A stretch of 64,000 nucleotides of DNA from Melampsora larici-populina 98AG31 (Eukaryota > Basidiomycota > Pucciniomycetes > Pucciniales > Melampsoraceae), in the NCBI RefSeq assembly GCF_000204055.1, contig NW_006768788.1:819115-883114 (forward strand), read 5' to 3'. Positions 36,315-48,700 of this stretch are shown here, one piece after another. Position 1 is the first letter of the stretch, and every line of letters starts with the position of its first letter. A program made the translations under genes and the position numbers. The notes under the pieces are model-generated. The model was not told the DNA's origin. It saw only the letters and a list, made by a program, of their open reading frames with translations, and did no database searches.

Positions 36315-39300
36315 CAACACCCAAACCGCTCCGAAACGCTATGGAAATTGGACCAAATTCCTGTTGTTGCGGAGTCGGCGCTATGAAACGCTCCGCTCCA
36401 GAATCGCTATCTACGAAAAAAAAAATTCCGCAAGGTATCGAAGCGGAGAAATCACAATATCTCCGCTAAATAGCGCGATATATTGCGACGCCAGTGCTAT
36501 TGCAATATATCACAATATATTGCAATATATCGCGCTATATCACAATATATTGTGATATTTTGGAGTAAAAACAGAAGAAAGACAATTTTTTTATTTCAAA
36601 TCCGACCTTACTAGATGTAAGGTCTTTAGAAAGAAAAGATATAAAGAAAACATTTTTTTAGAGTAAGAAAAAACACAAGAGGCTATCGGGGTTTCTTGGA
36701 CTTGGCCATTGCATCCACATAGGCTTGAAGCGCTTTGGCAGCTTCTTCAAATTCTCCATCAGGGACAATGCCCTCCTTCAACCAAGCTTGTGAGCCAACC
36801 AGGCGCTCCATGGTTTTGGCTAACATACTACCTCTTGATGGGGTACACACGTTGGCAGCAGCTGAAAATGTGCGCTCACATGCGCATGAGGTTGCCAAAA
36901 TGGACAAGTAATCGCGGGCAAGTGTTGCCAGGATAGGGAAATGAGTTTTGTGTTCCTGTAATTTGAGTCATTAGTAGGTTAGTTATATCAGAATGAATGA
37001 GAGGAGATAAAAAAGAAATAGACAAACCTTCCACCACTGAAGAGGAGTTTGACCCTTTCCGATCGCAAATTTACCATGTAGATACTCTTCTAACTCTGCA
37101 GTCAAAGGTTGACTTGGACCTTTGTCAGTTGCAAAAACATCAAATTCATCGGCCTCAGCAGACTCGTCCTCATCCTCGGGTGGTGGAGTTGACTCGTGAG
37201 TCTTCAGTTCTTCAACTACATTGCTGAACGCGCACTCAATAGCCTCCTGAGCTGAGGATTCGTATTCGGGATAGTGGAGGTTGAAAAATTTGACTCGAAA
37301 TCAAGGGTTGAGCACGGTTGCAAGGACTATGGCTTCACAGATGGCAGCCTCCTCTTTGTAATCGGTCAGCCATTTGATCATTACCTTGATGGAATTGTCG
37401 AGACTCGGGAAAATACATGCTTCAGCTTGATGTTGCTTGAGTTCGTTGATTACCCTCTTGTATTCAGTCAAGAGGATACAACCAGTAGGCCCGTTACCCT
37501 CTACTCGGGACGTCGCTTCAACAAAAGTCTACAAAAACGAATTGATAAGCAATCAATAGACAAATAACAAAAAAAACAAGATTGAAGGGGGTACATACCT
37601 TCAAAACTTTGTTTACCATCTCCACAGCGTGCCACTCTGAAGCTGAAATTGTGACACCCTTGAAAAAGCAGGCCTTTTGATCGGCCGCAATCATAGAATT
37701 GATTACCTGTATAGAAAAGTATGAGAAAAAGTTAATAAAATGCTGAATGTATGTTTGATTAAAAATGTCTAACCTCCTGTGCCTCGCATGCAATCGTGCG
37801 ACTTTCATAGTGACTATTCCATTGTGTCTTGCAAGTCCTTTTGAGCATCCGACCCTTGTATCCCATACGAGTCACACGTGTCTTAAAATCGTTTCTTCGG
37901 GCAGCACTACTTGCAATCTGCCCAGACACAGCGTCCACCTATATATATATACAAGATGGAAAAGGTGGATGAGAGCAATTGTAAGCTTAGATCAGAACAA
38001 TTGTATAATGCCAAACCAAACTTACCTTTTGAAGGGCAAAGGCGACCACGTCATCTTGATCACCAGGTCCTTTCTCAGTATCATCAACTTGAGTATCCTC
38101 TTTGTCATCAACACCGTCCGGTTTCTCAGGTAATCCAGCTTTGTCCTCTGATTCGGTATTGGAAGCATGGAACTCGACAGAATCCTCACCGTCGTTGATC
38201 TCAAAACCGGGGATAGGAAGAGGAACACCGTTGGGTACAAAAGGTTTTGAATTACCTGCCTTCTGACCAAGGGCTTTGAGACCGTGGCCAACCACCAAGT
38301 TGAGTTTATGAGCGTAACATTTGACATGATGAGATTCACTTTCCCATTGGACGGGATCATCGGCCGCTGCAAACATTGCTTTAATTTTGGTGGCCATCGT
38401 TGTGTTGTTTCCTCCACTGTCGGTGGTCTGAGCTAGAAGGTAATTATCAACAAGCCAAGATGCGAAATAGAAAAGGAAAGGAGGGTAAAGCAAGGAATTA
38501 GTGACAGAGTAAATGAGAAAAAGAAAAGAAAAGCAAACTCATTTTTTTGTGAAGTCCATGTCTGATTAAAAACTGGCCAATTGGTCTGGCTAGCAAGGCC
38601 CCAAAATGACGCCATGCAACCAGCTTGAGAGTTAGATGAGTCAATTGATATTCCCAATTGTTGTCGATATAATTGGCCGAGGCACCAACAAAGGCAAAGC
38701 GGTTTCCTTTGGTAGTCCAAACATCGTGAATTAAACAAAATTTACCTTGATTTTCCTATTATACAATTAAATGATCAGCAACGCCAAAGCTCTGAGAAAG
38801 TTGAGGGAAACATTACCTTAAGGTTGTTGATTGCCTTATTGTGCAAGCCTGAAAAAAGGTTGACAGACTGCTTGGAGGCCCAAGCAGTAGATCGCACAAC
38901 CGCTCCACGATTGACTGAATAGAAAGCAGCTTGCAGGGCAGGGTCGTGGAATCGGATCCAAGGGAGAGCATGTCGAACAATCCACAAGACAAGGATCATG
39001 TTCAATAGATCGACCGAGAAGACCGGTCCACTGACAAACCCGTCTAAGGTTGAGTCCTTCTTTTGGTTCAGCTCAGGTTCGTACGCAGGTGGAAGTTTGA
39101 AACCAGCTTTGATAGCTTTATGGCGCATTCGGCACACAGGTCGTTTCTCGTTCCCGTCGCGGTGCCCCCATAAATTCCAGTAGGAGGTTGGATGCTTTAA
39201 GAATGTTTCTCCACAGAAACGACACTTAAAACTGCGTCCCTAGAAAAGAACCAAACAAGTAAGGTCAGCTGTAGCGATAAAGTAACAAGGATGGAGATAA

Positions 39301-40511
39301 GATATAGAACAAGATAAAAAAAAGAACAAATAACTTACTTTAGGAGGGTGAAAGAATTTAAGCATTTCTCTCACACGAGAGCTTCGAACCTCCATGTAGC
39401 CCGGTTCGCTGGTCCCAACAATCTCAACATCAGATTCTTGGGACAAATTGGCGTCTTCAGGTACCTCATAGGCCGCCTATAATGGAAAACATACTGTTAG
39501 TCATTGTCTGTAGTGGGAGGCTAAAAGAAAATAAATATATTCACTTACATCTTTTGATTTCTTGGTCGGTCGGGGTGAGCCACCCTTTGAACTTCCTGAT
39601 GGTGATTTGGCTCGCTTGCTAGTTGAGGAGCAAGCCTAGAAAAATAAAACAATTTGAAACAAGTAAGTTTCTTTCTTTGTTAGTCTACCATGAGAAATGC
39701 AAAGCTTACTTTGCCTTTGCTAGTTGGTTTGGCAGCAACCAAGGCTTGACTGCTGGTGTTCTTCTTTGTGGTAAGAGGTGGGGGTCGAGGCAATGCAGAA
39801 CGATTGGCAAGAGGACCAGTTGAGTTTTGGCCGTCGTCATTGGAAGGAAGAGTGAGAGAGGTACGAGAGTCTTTGGGCGTAGCCACAAAGCCTGGTGAGG
39901 GTGGTCGAGAGGGACTTGGTGGTCTGAGGGTTTGAGTACTCGATGCCTTTGGTACTTGAAGCCCAGTACTTTTCGATGAAGATTGGGATTGGGAGGGGGT
40001 TTTGGGGATAGCCATTGATCAGGCGATTAGAATTGATCGAATGAAGAATCGGATGAGACAAAGGTATGAATGGAATTCAAAGAAGGAAAGAAAAAGAAAT
40101 TGGTAAGTTTCCTATTTCTGAGATACGATTTCGAAATAAAATCGTACTTACCATTTGATTATGGATATTTGGCAGTCAAAAGGACCACAAGTGAGCCTTC
40201 CAAGCCTGATCCAGGGGTGTTCCATCAGTTGAATCGATCTAAGATGGCGTGAGGCGTTGTCGATGGGATCTAGGGAGTTGAGTGTCTACAGGGGTGGGGT
40301 GAGTCTGATACATACCCTCCTCCCATGCCTGTATCACTCCGATATATAGCGGAGAACCCGAGGCCCCGGCCCATTGCGTTTCGGTGGCTCCGCTATGGAG
40401 AAAACCGGGTTTGGGCTGCGGTGCGTAGCCTCCGCTATCAAATGCGGAGGTCACAGCGGACTCAAAAACCGCTCCAAAACCGATATTTGGAGCGGTGCGG
40501 TTTGGGTGTTG
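36315..40511 (-). mobile_element. hAT-type DNA transposon 1, 4.2 kb
   Basis: Terminal inverted repeats CAACACCCAAACCGC at 36315 and its complement ending at 40511 enclose the transposase gene. The subterminal regions on both sides are rich in repeated AGCGGA and TCCGCT words, typical binding sites for hAT transposases. The flanking 8 bases do not match each other (TGAGTAGG and GTAACACC), so the target duplication has been lost or the copy was rearranged. Confidence 0.8.
36683..40015 (-). pseudogene. hAT transposase of element 1, one in-frame TGA
   Basis: A multi-exon transposase on the minus strand starting at MAIPKTPS. In order: a Ser/Pro-rich N-terminus; a BED-type zinc finger (CRFCGETFLKHPTSYWNLWGH); the catalytic block with LIHDVWTTKG and QTTDSGGNNTT; HHVKCYAHKLNL; TQWNSHYESR; and the C-terminal dimerisation region with LQWWK and ILATSCACERTFSAA. 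The exons I checked join in phase with GT-AG sites. The only disruption I noticed is a TGA at 37301-37303, in the context N-P-stop-F-R where the family usually has Asn-Pro-Arg-Phe-Arg. One C-to-T change would account for it. The element is therefore recent but probably not autonomous. Confidence 0.85.
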
Positions 40512-41051
40512 GTAACACCAAATCAGTAGCTCCACACCTTTGACACTATGAGTCTGTAAAAGTCAGTGAAAAATCAAAAAGTCTATAGTGAAAATATAGA
40601 ACAATTGTCTCCAATAGGGCTGAGAAATCATTTTCAGAATGATTGTGAAGAACTCTTTTGGAATTATATTCAATTTCTCAAAAAATCTAGATTTGTAGAC
40701 AGCCGTAAATTTTGTGCCAAAACTTATGTGTTGAGGTTCAATCAACACAAGCATACAAGTCTAGATTATGCTTATAGCAGAATCACCCCAATCTTCTTAC
40801 ATATATATACAACAACCTCCATCAGTCTTCTTTTCCTCATCTATGAAAAGAAGACTGTAAGCGAACTCATTTCTTTATTTTTTTCTTGTTCTTTGTGACC
40901 TCTTCTGACTTATGTTATCTTATTCTAGTCCCAGTCATTATCTTTGTTAGACCCAAGATTAGGCTCTGAACCTGTTTGTTTCCCCCAACTTAGACCGTGT
41001 TCTAAGACTTTCTCATTATGGCTACCATGGTCTTGACACAACCCACTATAG
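40512..41051. other. Spacer between two hAT elements; nothing recognised
   Basis: AT-rich, without coding signal. The last seven bases (ACTATAG) are one copy of the target duplication of hAT element 2. Confidence 0.4.
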
Positions 41052-44000
41052 CAACACCCAAATCGCAACGAAACGCATTGAAATTTCGGTGAATTTTGTT
41101 TTGTTGCGACACTACCAAAACAAAATGAGTCGCACTCGCAATTCAAACCGAAATGCTCAAATCCCCGGAGGGGTTGCGGTGCGTCTGGTAGAATGCAATA
41201 AATCGCAACTCGAAATGAAACAAAACGCAATCGAAATTAATTTCGAGATTTCTAGGTACAAACAGACTCAAACCTAGGAGCCAAAACAAACTAATGGACT
41301 AATATAATGTATTTCTTTAAGATCATATATATATATAATTTGATTCAAAAGAAAAGAATTATTATCAGAGCTTTTAGAGGTTTTTGAAGAAATAAAATTG
41401 AAAATATTGTATTATTAGGTCTTTTTGATTCTCTTTGAGTTTTTCTTATCGGTCAACTTTTTGATTTCAGCTACAGCCTCATCATATTCAGCTGGGACCT
41501 TAATGCCCTGATGAAGCCATTGGTGGCACCCTACAGCGCGCTTGATGGTTCGCGGCGCCAGTCCTCGGTCTGCGCTGGCAATTCTTCCAGCCGCAGAAAA
41601 CGTACGTTCACACGCGCACGACGTAGCAGTGCAAGCAAGGTAGTCGCGAGCCACGCGGCTGACCACTGGATATAACTTGTGATTCTCCTATGTATGAATC
41701 ACAAAGACTATCAGTGAGTGGAATAACAAGGTCAGCGAAGTAAGGTATGTAGTAGTACGTACTTTCCACCATGCCAGGGGGGAGACACCTTTTGATGCAA
41801 TTGTTTTCTTATCTAAGTACTGTTTGAGTTCCATGTTCGCATCAGATGAGTCGTCATCATCTGCTTCATCGCTGAAGTCGTCAAGGATGTCCTCGGAAGT
41901 CGGTGGCTTGGAAGTGACTGGTGGTGGGTCTTGATTGCTCTTGGTGGCGGGCCTAGAAGACACTTCAGCTGCAAAAGCAGCTTCGACAAGGCCACGGACC
42001 CTTTCAGCATGATCAGGAAAGTATTTTTGAAAAAACTGCAGTCGGGCTCGGGGGTGCATAGCTGTTGCAATTAGGATAGCATCACATTTGAGAGCCTCGG
42101 CTTGATACGATTCGATTTGAGTCTTCATAGCGTCGATGGCCCGGGCAAGTTCAGGATACAAAGTTCCATGTTCACGTTTGGAATCGTCAAGACGTGCGAG
42201 AATATTGATATATTCAGAAAGAACACGGTAAGCAGTGGGATGGTTACCTTCCATTGCTAAAGTCGTCTCCTTGAAAATCTGATAACAAAGAGACAGTTAC
42301 ATTATCTAATATCAGTCTCATATCATGGTTGACCTAAACCGAAATCAACAAAAGAGACATACTTTTAACACATCAAGTAAAGCTTCTACGCCTCCCCATT
42401 CCTCATCAGAAATACGCATACCGTTGAAGTACTGAGCCTTCTTATCTTTTTTGCGATCCTGGTTCAGGAATTTATTGATCACCTGAACAATTTTGCAATC
42501 AATCACATCAGCTGCCATTAAACTCGCGCATGACATGTGTACATACATTTTGAGCATCACAGGCTTGTTTCCAACTATCCAACTTGGAGTTCCATCGAAC
42601 TCCATACCCATAAATCAGCATCATACCCTTATAAAGAACGCTGGCCGCCACGGTTTCGTATTCCCCACGCTTGGCGGGAGATGAGGCTACAGCTTGACTG
42701 ACTTGTTCAACCTGATGATGAATAATAATATATCCAAAAATCAGATTCGTCATATGTATCAAGGTAAAAAAGGACAAACCTACTTTCTTTACTTCACTTG
42801 TAACCAAACCCCATGTCGGTTTGGGAACTAACCCTCAAGATGGTAAGTCATCCTCACTGTCAGGCACTAAGACTTTTTCCAAGTCATCCTCGGCCTCGAT
42901 CTCGGACTCGGAGGTCGCACCATCATCACTTCCATCCTCCATTACAACACCATTTACTTTTACTATCGGAATCGGCATACGGACATCGGGTTGAGTGGTT
43001 GGTTTGACATGACCGGCGTTGAGTTCAAGAGTTGCCAAACCATGTTTGACTGCCAGTGCCAACTTGTGACAGAAGCAACGTATGTGGTTGCCCTGAGAAT
43101 TCCAAAAGATAGGGTTGTTCTTGTCTTCTAAGAACATGCGCTCGAGTTCGCGCGCAAGGAAGTTGTTGCTTCCTGCTGAGTCCGTAGTTTGAGCTACCAT
43201 GTAGATACAATCATGGAAAATCAGCTTGGATAACTACAACTGAAAGATAAGATCACGGAATAAACAGATGAGGAGGCAAACTTATCTTTGAATGGAGCCC
43301 ATGGCGCATGAGAAAGGTTCCAACTGGCCGAGCGAGTAAAACACCGTAATGATCCCATATGATCTGCTTGAGAGTAAGATGAATCGTTTTGAAATCCCAG
43401 TTATCATCAATATAACAAGCTGAGACACCAAGGAAAGCATATCGGCTTCCCTTGGTAGTCCATCCATCATGGATGAGACAAAATCGACTCTGGTTGTTCT
43501 TGAGGGTGGAAATTGCCTTGTCCTGAAGAGATCGGGCCAGTGATTTGGCTGAACTTGCTATCCAAGTAGGTGATCGTAATATAGCTTGTGGGTTGGCCCA
43601 CACAAAAGCTGCACCGAGTTCGTTGTCATCAATTCGAAGCCATGGTAAGGCGTGAAGTAGAATCCACAAGACCATGATCTTGTTCAAGGTCTCGACTGTG
43701 AATTTCACAAACGACGTAATAGTAGATTGTTTCGATTTTGAAGGTAACGTTGGCGGATTCTCCTCTTCCCAGGTTGGTGGACATGTAACACCCGCTTTGA
43801 TAGCCACATGACGTCGAGGACATGCCTTACGGGTTTTGCTACCATCACGATGGGTCCGTAAGTTGTAATGGTTTGTTTCACCGTCTTTGTATTCTCCTCG
43901 ACAGAATTTGCATGTATACCAATACACCTCCTTTTCATGCTTGACCACTTCACCAGTTTCCTACAACAAGCAAATAGTGCAGCATACCGCATCAGTTCAG

Positions 44001-45235
44001 TACAAAGCAGGTATCTGATTATTAATCTTAGCTTGACTTACATCGTTTTTAACTTTGTATTTTTCCATTGCCGAACGAGGATTGCTTTCAAAATAATCAA
44101 ACAGATCCTTCACTTTGGCAGTGCGTGCCTTCGTGTTAGAGGACTTTGTATCTTCCTTAGCCTTTTCAACGGCATCCTCTTCATCAAACGCCTGATTTAA
44201 ATTCATATCTTGTGGAACCTCAATAATCTTTCAATCGATTTTAAAAAAAAAAAATTGTCAGTGTTCTTATATCGATGTGTTAGATACATGAACAAGTTGA
44301 ATAGGAGACTTTACCTGCTGAAGCGCAGCCAAACACTTTTTCCGTTTAGGTGGTGCAGCAGGTTGGGTGCGTTTTTTCTTTTGAGATGCTTGTGAGTCTG
44401 CATGGCCTCCAGAAGAACGCCGTTTCTTCCGCTTCTGGGGTTGTGTCGATGTTGAAGGTTCTTCATTTTCTGTGTCAGAAAATATAATGGTAGTTGTTGG
44501 GTTTGATTTCGAGATGATCTGAGGATCATCTCCACTGCCTTCATCATCGTCGTCTTGATTGTTGGCATTGGATTGATTGCCTTTGTCTTCACCATTTGAT
44601 TTCGGTGAAGTAGGGCCGGGGCGTCTCCAAGTTCTTCGTCCATCAGGTGAGCCGATAACGAAAGAACCATCGTGCTTAGCAGGGCTACGTGGCCGGAGAG
44701 TGCGTCCGGTGCCTGGAACTGTCAATGATGAAGAGGTGGTGGTGGGTACATCAAGATCTGAATGTGCGGAACCAGGGGGTGCCAGCAAGGAGGAGTTGCT
44801 CACCATCTTTTCAAAGATAATGAAAAGAAAGTCGGGAATACAAAAGACCAAGTGAAGAGCCTTCACTTGAGTGGATCATCAAATTCAATGGCATCTCTCA
44901 AAAATTTTCTGCTTATGTTTCATGATCCGAAAGCAGAAAATCTTTTATACATACATAATCCTAAACAATCTTCACTCCTTTTTCACATGGAATGGAGTAT
45001 CTCAAGCCTCTCTGTGCACTTTGTAAACATTTGCAACCAAACAAAATATATTGCGTTTGGTTGCGAATTGCGGTTGGCCTTTACTTGTTTCGATTCGATT
45101 GAACCGAAATGACGTTGGTGGCCATCTGATTTTGGTGCGGGAGCACCGAAATGACTTTGCGGTTGCGTTTATGGCTCTAAAGCGCAACACAACTGCAACG
45201 AAACTGAAATATCTTTTGATGCGATTTGGGTGTTG
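41052..45235 (-). mobile_element. hAT-type DNA transposon 2, 4.2 kb, with target duplication
   Basis: Terminal inverted repeats CAACACCCAAATCGCA on the left and its close complement on the right (TGCGATTTGGGTGTTG) enclose a hAT transposase. The flanks carry ACTATAG directly before the left end (41045-41051) and directly after the right end (45236-45242). Counting the shared C gives ACTATAGC, the 8-bp length expected for hAT. The ends are almost the same as those of element 1, so the two are sister families. Confidence 0.9.
41415..44806 (-). pseudogene. hAT transposase of element 2, one in-frame TGA
   Basis: Many exons on the minus strand, starting MVSNSSLLAPP at 44806. The first exon (44315-44806, donor GTAAAG) is basic and Ser/Pro-rich. 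A BED finger follows (CKFCRGEYKDGETNHYNLRTH), then LIHDGWTTKG, TTDSAGSNN, HIRCFCHKLAL, VRWNSKLDSW, and the C-terminal LAWWK and ATSCACERTFSAAG dimerisation region. All junctions I tested are GT-AG and in phase. The only stop I found is TGA at 42835-42837, after which the same frame stays open into the next donor, so one substitution is the simplest cause. It is about as long as the element 1 protein and clearly related to it. Confidence 0.85.
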
Positions 45236-45540
45236 ACTATAGCAACATTTACATGACAAAAAGCGTATTTTACCAACATTTACAACTCAATACCACCATG
45301 TCAATATTGGTGTAGCACATCGACGTGCACACACAGAGGTTTTTGAAACCAATCTCAAAGTCTTTTGGTCGGATTTAGACTGAGATTGCCGTTGAGCACC
45401 CTTTGTGAATAGTTATTTATTCAAAGGATTTGCGGAATCCTTTGTGGTCAGCAGGAGTCAACTGACTTTCAACCTCCCAGGTGATAAGGGAAAGATGTGC
45501 TTGTTGTGGTACCTCTTTGATGGGTCTTTACAGGGTCTAA
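45236..45540. other. Spacer; nothing recognised beyond target duplications
   Basis: Begins with the right target duplication of hAT element 2 (ACTATAG) and ends with the TAA of the next foldback element. No coding signal. Confidence 0.4.
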
Positions 45541-46357
45541 CACTACACAAAATTTAATCTTTACCTGGCGGTAAAGAAAACTACTGACATAGAAAAATCC
45601 TGAGGCAACAGGAAGAGAGCTAAAAATCTGGAAAAATATGCACTGTGTTCCTAGATGTTGGGGCATCATGATGACTATTTTTTTGTATTTTACACACAGA
45701 TATCGGTCAATGTACTAACAATAAAGGCTGAGAATCATCAAAACCCCACTTGTAACAATACCTGAAATTTGGCCCATGATTTTGAAGACAGGATTTTGAA
45801 ATCTTTAAACATCAAAAACTTTTGCAATTCTGAATCAAATCACTCGATTTTAAGTTCATCAAAAAGGTGAGTCTTTCCTCTACATTTATCATTGAGACAT
45901 CACATCTGTAGCCGGTCTTCAAATGATCCTACAGACCTATTCATGCAGAACTGTTTGAACATATGTAGAGTGTTTATATGACTAGATAACACCTTGCTAC
46001 CTTTATGAAGTGTAAAGGAGAATGGTTCAGCTTTTGACTGAACCAAAAATCGAGTTATTTGGAGCATAATTGCAGAAGTGATTGAAGTTTTTAGACCACA
46101 AAATATGGTCTTCATAATCATGACCCAAACTTCAGGTATTGTTACAGATGGGTTTTTGATGATTTTCAGCCTTTATTGTTAGTACATTAACCAATATCTG
46201 TGTGTAAAATACAAAAAAATACTCATCACAGTGCCCCAACATCTAGGAACAAGTTGCATACTTTTTTAGAATTTTTAGCTCCCTTCCTGTTGCCTCAGGA
46301 CTTTTCTATGTCAGTAGTTTTCTTTACCGCCTGGTAAAGATTACATTTTGTGTAGTG
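45541..46357. mobile_element. 817-bp foldback element with long inverted repeats and TAA duplication
   Basis: The ends CACTACACAAAAT and ATTTTGTGTAGTG begin inverted repeats of roughly 230 bases that also share GGCGGTAAAGAAAACTACTG, GACATAGAAAA, TCCTGAGGCAACAGGAAG and the phrase around TGTACTAACAATAAAGGCTG. TAA flanks both sides (45538-45540 and 46358-46360). The centre carries no transposase. A TAA duplication points to PIF/Harbinger-type mobilisation. Confidence 0.85.
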
Positions 46358-47380
46358 TAAGGAAAGTCTTTTGTGTGTGCACGTCGACATGCTACAAGGA
46401 TATTTACATGGTGTAACTTATTCATCACACATCAGAAGTAGGTCATATCAGGACAAATAATGATCAGTATCATGAGATCTACAAGATGCGCCTTAGTAAT
46501 CCAAAATTGGACCACTTTACAAAAAAGTAGAAATTCTACAATTTGTTTTCAGCTATGGGTATTACAAATAATCACCTGTGTTCATCATAAGAAGATCTTT
46601 CCATAATTTTTAAACTTCAATTGATCAATTTCACAGCTTCATTTTAAATCACATCATTTGTTAGTAATAGTTACATCATAGCATTACATTGGAGGGGTTT
46701 TGAGGGGTTTTGAGGGATTCTGTCAAGTTTTTGTAGGTTTCTGAAGCTTGTTTATCATTGTTGGGTGTTTGTAAAGATGATATATACTGTGGATGGTTGT
46801 TTTACAGGATTTGGTCCGCTTTTTTTCTCATGTTGTACATTGGTTATAGTGTTTTCAATCACCATTGAATTACTATTTCAGTACCAAGTTCACTAAATAG
46901 CCCCTTTACAATCAACGGAGAAAGTTCTTTATGTGTGATAAGACTACAAGTATTCTTGGAATACCAATCTAATTGATTGTTGCTTTGTTTTGGTTAATAA
47001 AATTGTGTTTTTGCCAAGTTTATTGGAATAAAACTATAGCAGTGTTGAGTTTTTCTCTTTATGTATTCACAGTTATAATACTTGAATTAAGTATTGACAA
47101 ATATTTATCTGGTGCCTTATCCCAAAGAAGTCAGCAAATACCCATGTTTATTCTTTCAAGGAGGGCAATCTTTTCAGGCAACTTCTGTTAGTTAGTTATA
47201 CTAGAGAGTATCCCTCTTTAAGCTCTGCAAAGATCTTGTTGAGCTTTGAGCTCTAAACCATCAAAAAAAACTTTGTGGAGGCAAGGGTAAAGGGCTTATA
47301 GAGGCATTCATTTTTGGAAAAATTGATGTTCTCAAGCATTCTTCCAAGGCTCTCAAACTATCTGACAAGGGGTTGCCCTG
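46358..47380. other. Intergenic; nothing recognised except a short tandem motif
   Basis: GAGGGGTTTT is repeated in tandem near 46692-46720. No coding region or terminal repeats are seen. Confidence 0.4.
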
Positions 47381-48057
47381 CAACACCCAAACCAATATGA
47401 GACAGATGTTGGTATTGTATTGGTTGTGTGTCACCAACCCAAGACCAAAAACTCAGATTTCCCCATATTGGTTCAGCCCACCCAATATGGGGACTGGGGG
47501 TTTTCAATATTGGGTATTGGCCACACAATACATTCCAATACCCAATATGATATAGGTTCATATCAGTATCTCATATGGCCTTTAAAACCCCTTTAATCCT
47601 GTGTTGCCCTGCTTTAGGTCAGTCTCCTGACCATTCCTCACATCCAATCACACCAAGACACCACCAATCATTGGTCAACTGAGTCTGAAGTCTTGACACT
47701 AGTGACCTCAGATGGGGTGTGGCTACACCAAAAGAGTTTCCTGGAGCTTCAGAATTAACTGAAAAGTATCTCGTGAGGCAAGGCAGTAAAAAAACAAAAT
47801 GATACAACTATTTATAGATACTAATTATACTAGGTAGTTTGATTTTGCTAACTACAAAAAAATGAGAACTGTTTTTGATCCAAACCCATTTTTACCACCA
47901 TTTTGTATTGGCTTGTATTGTTTTAGCAATACAATATCAGCAGGCTCCCCCAAAAAAATTCATGTTGCATTGGGAGTTGGTTCACATATATTGGTGTCCC
48001 AATACAACATGAAAAAGCCCAGATATATTGTATTGGTTTGGTTTGGTTTGGATGTTG
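47381..48057. mobile_element. 677-bp non-autonomous hAT-like element
   Basis: The left end CAACACCCAAACCAATA matches the termini of hAT elements 1 and 2, and the right end is the complement of CAACATCCAAACCAAA. CCAATA and TATTGG words are repeated many times inside, like the subterminal arrays of the larger elements. No transposase is present. The flanks TGCCCTG and TGGCCTG differ at one base and may be a decayed 7-8-bp duplication. Confidence 0.7.
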
Positions 48058-48700
48058 TGGCCTGGGCCAGGGTCTACCCAGTGCTGCCCGATAGCGTCCA
48101 TGAGTACCCCAGGGCTGAAGCCAGATCTGACCTGCACTTGTGTCCAGCCTTGAAGCTTTGGAGCCAGATCATAGCCCTATATCATACCAGAGGAGTAAAA
48201 CCTCTACTCCGCACATACCAATCTGATAGCTCATCTAAAGGGCCTTTGAAGCCTTCTCTCTTGCACCTCTATAAACCAACTGATATCAAAGAGCCATTGA
48301 GACAGGGAATCAGAGCTTGTCCACAAATTTTGTTGTGTGAGCCAGTTGAGGTTTGGCTGCAACACCTTCAAATCCATTACAATTTGCTTGTTGCAACATT
48401 TCAAAAAAACACAGTTAGAAAACCCCAAACCTAAATCTTACCATATATGACATTGAATTTGGCTGTGATCTCCAGGATCATACCTTGGATTGTCCCCAAA
48501 CCCATACACTTTCAACAGAATATGTGTTGCTGATCATTAATTGATAATGCTATAATCCCATAGACCATTTGAGATTCGAATCAAGTTTTGAGCTCACTAA
48601 CCTTTTTCAAAAAGTTGCAACAAGCAAGTCCAGAATGAATGTATCTCTTTTTCCCCCTTACAAAAAACGCTTGGAGCCAAGACATGCATCATCCTTTGCC
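48058..48700. other. Remnant sequence; left target duplication of hAT element 3 at its end
   Basis: No domain seen. It ends in CCTTTGCC (48693-48700), which recurs at 53413-53420. The DNA on either side of hAT element 3 may be one older retrotransposon split by the insertion. Confidence 0.4.
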
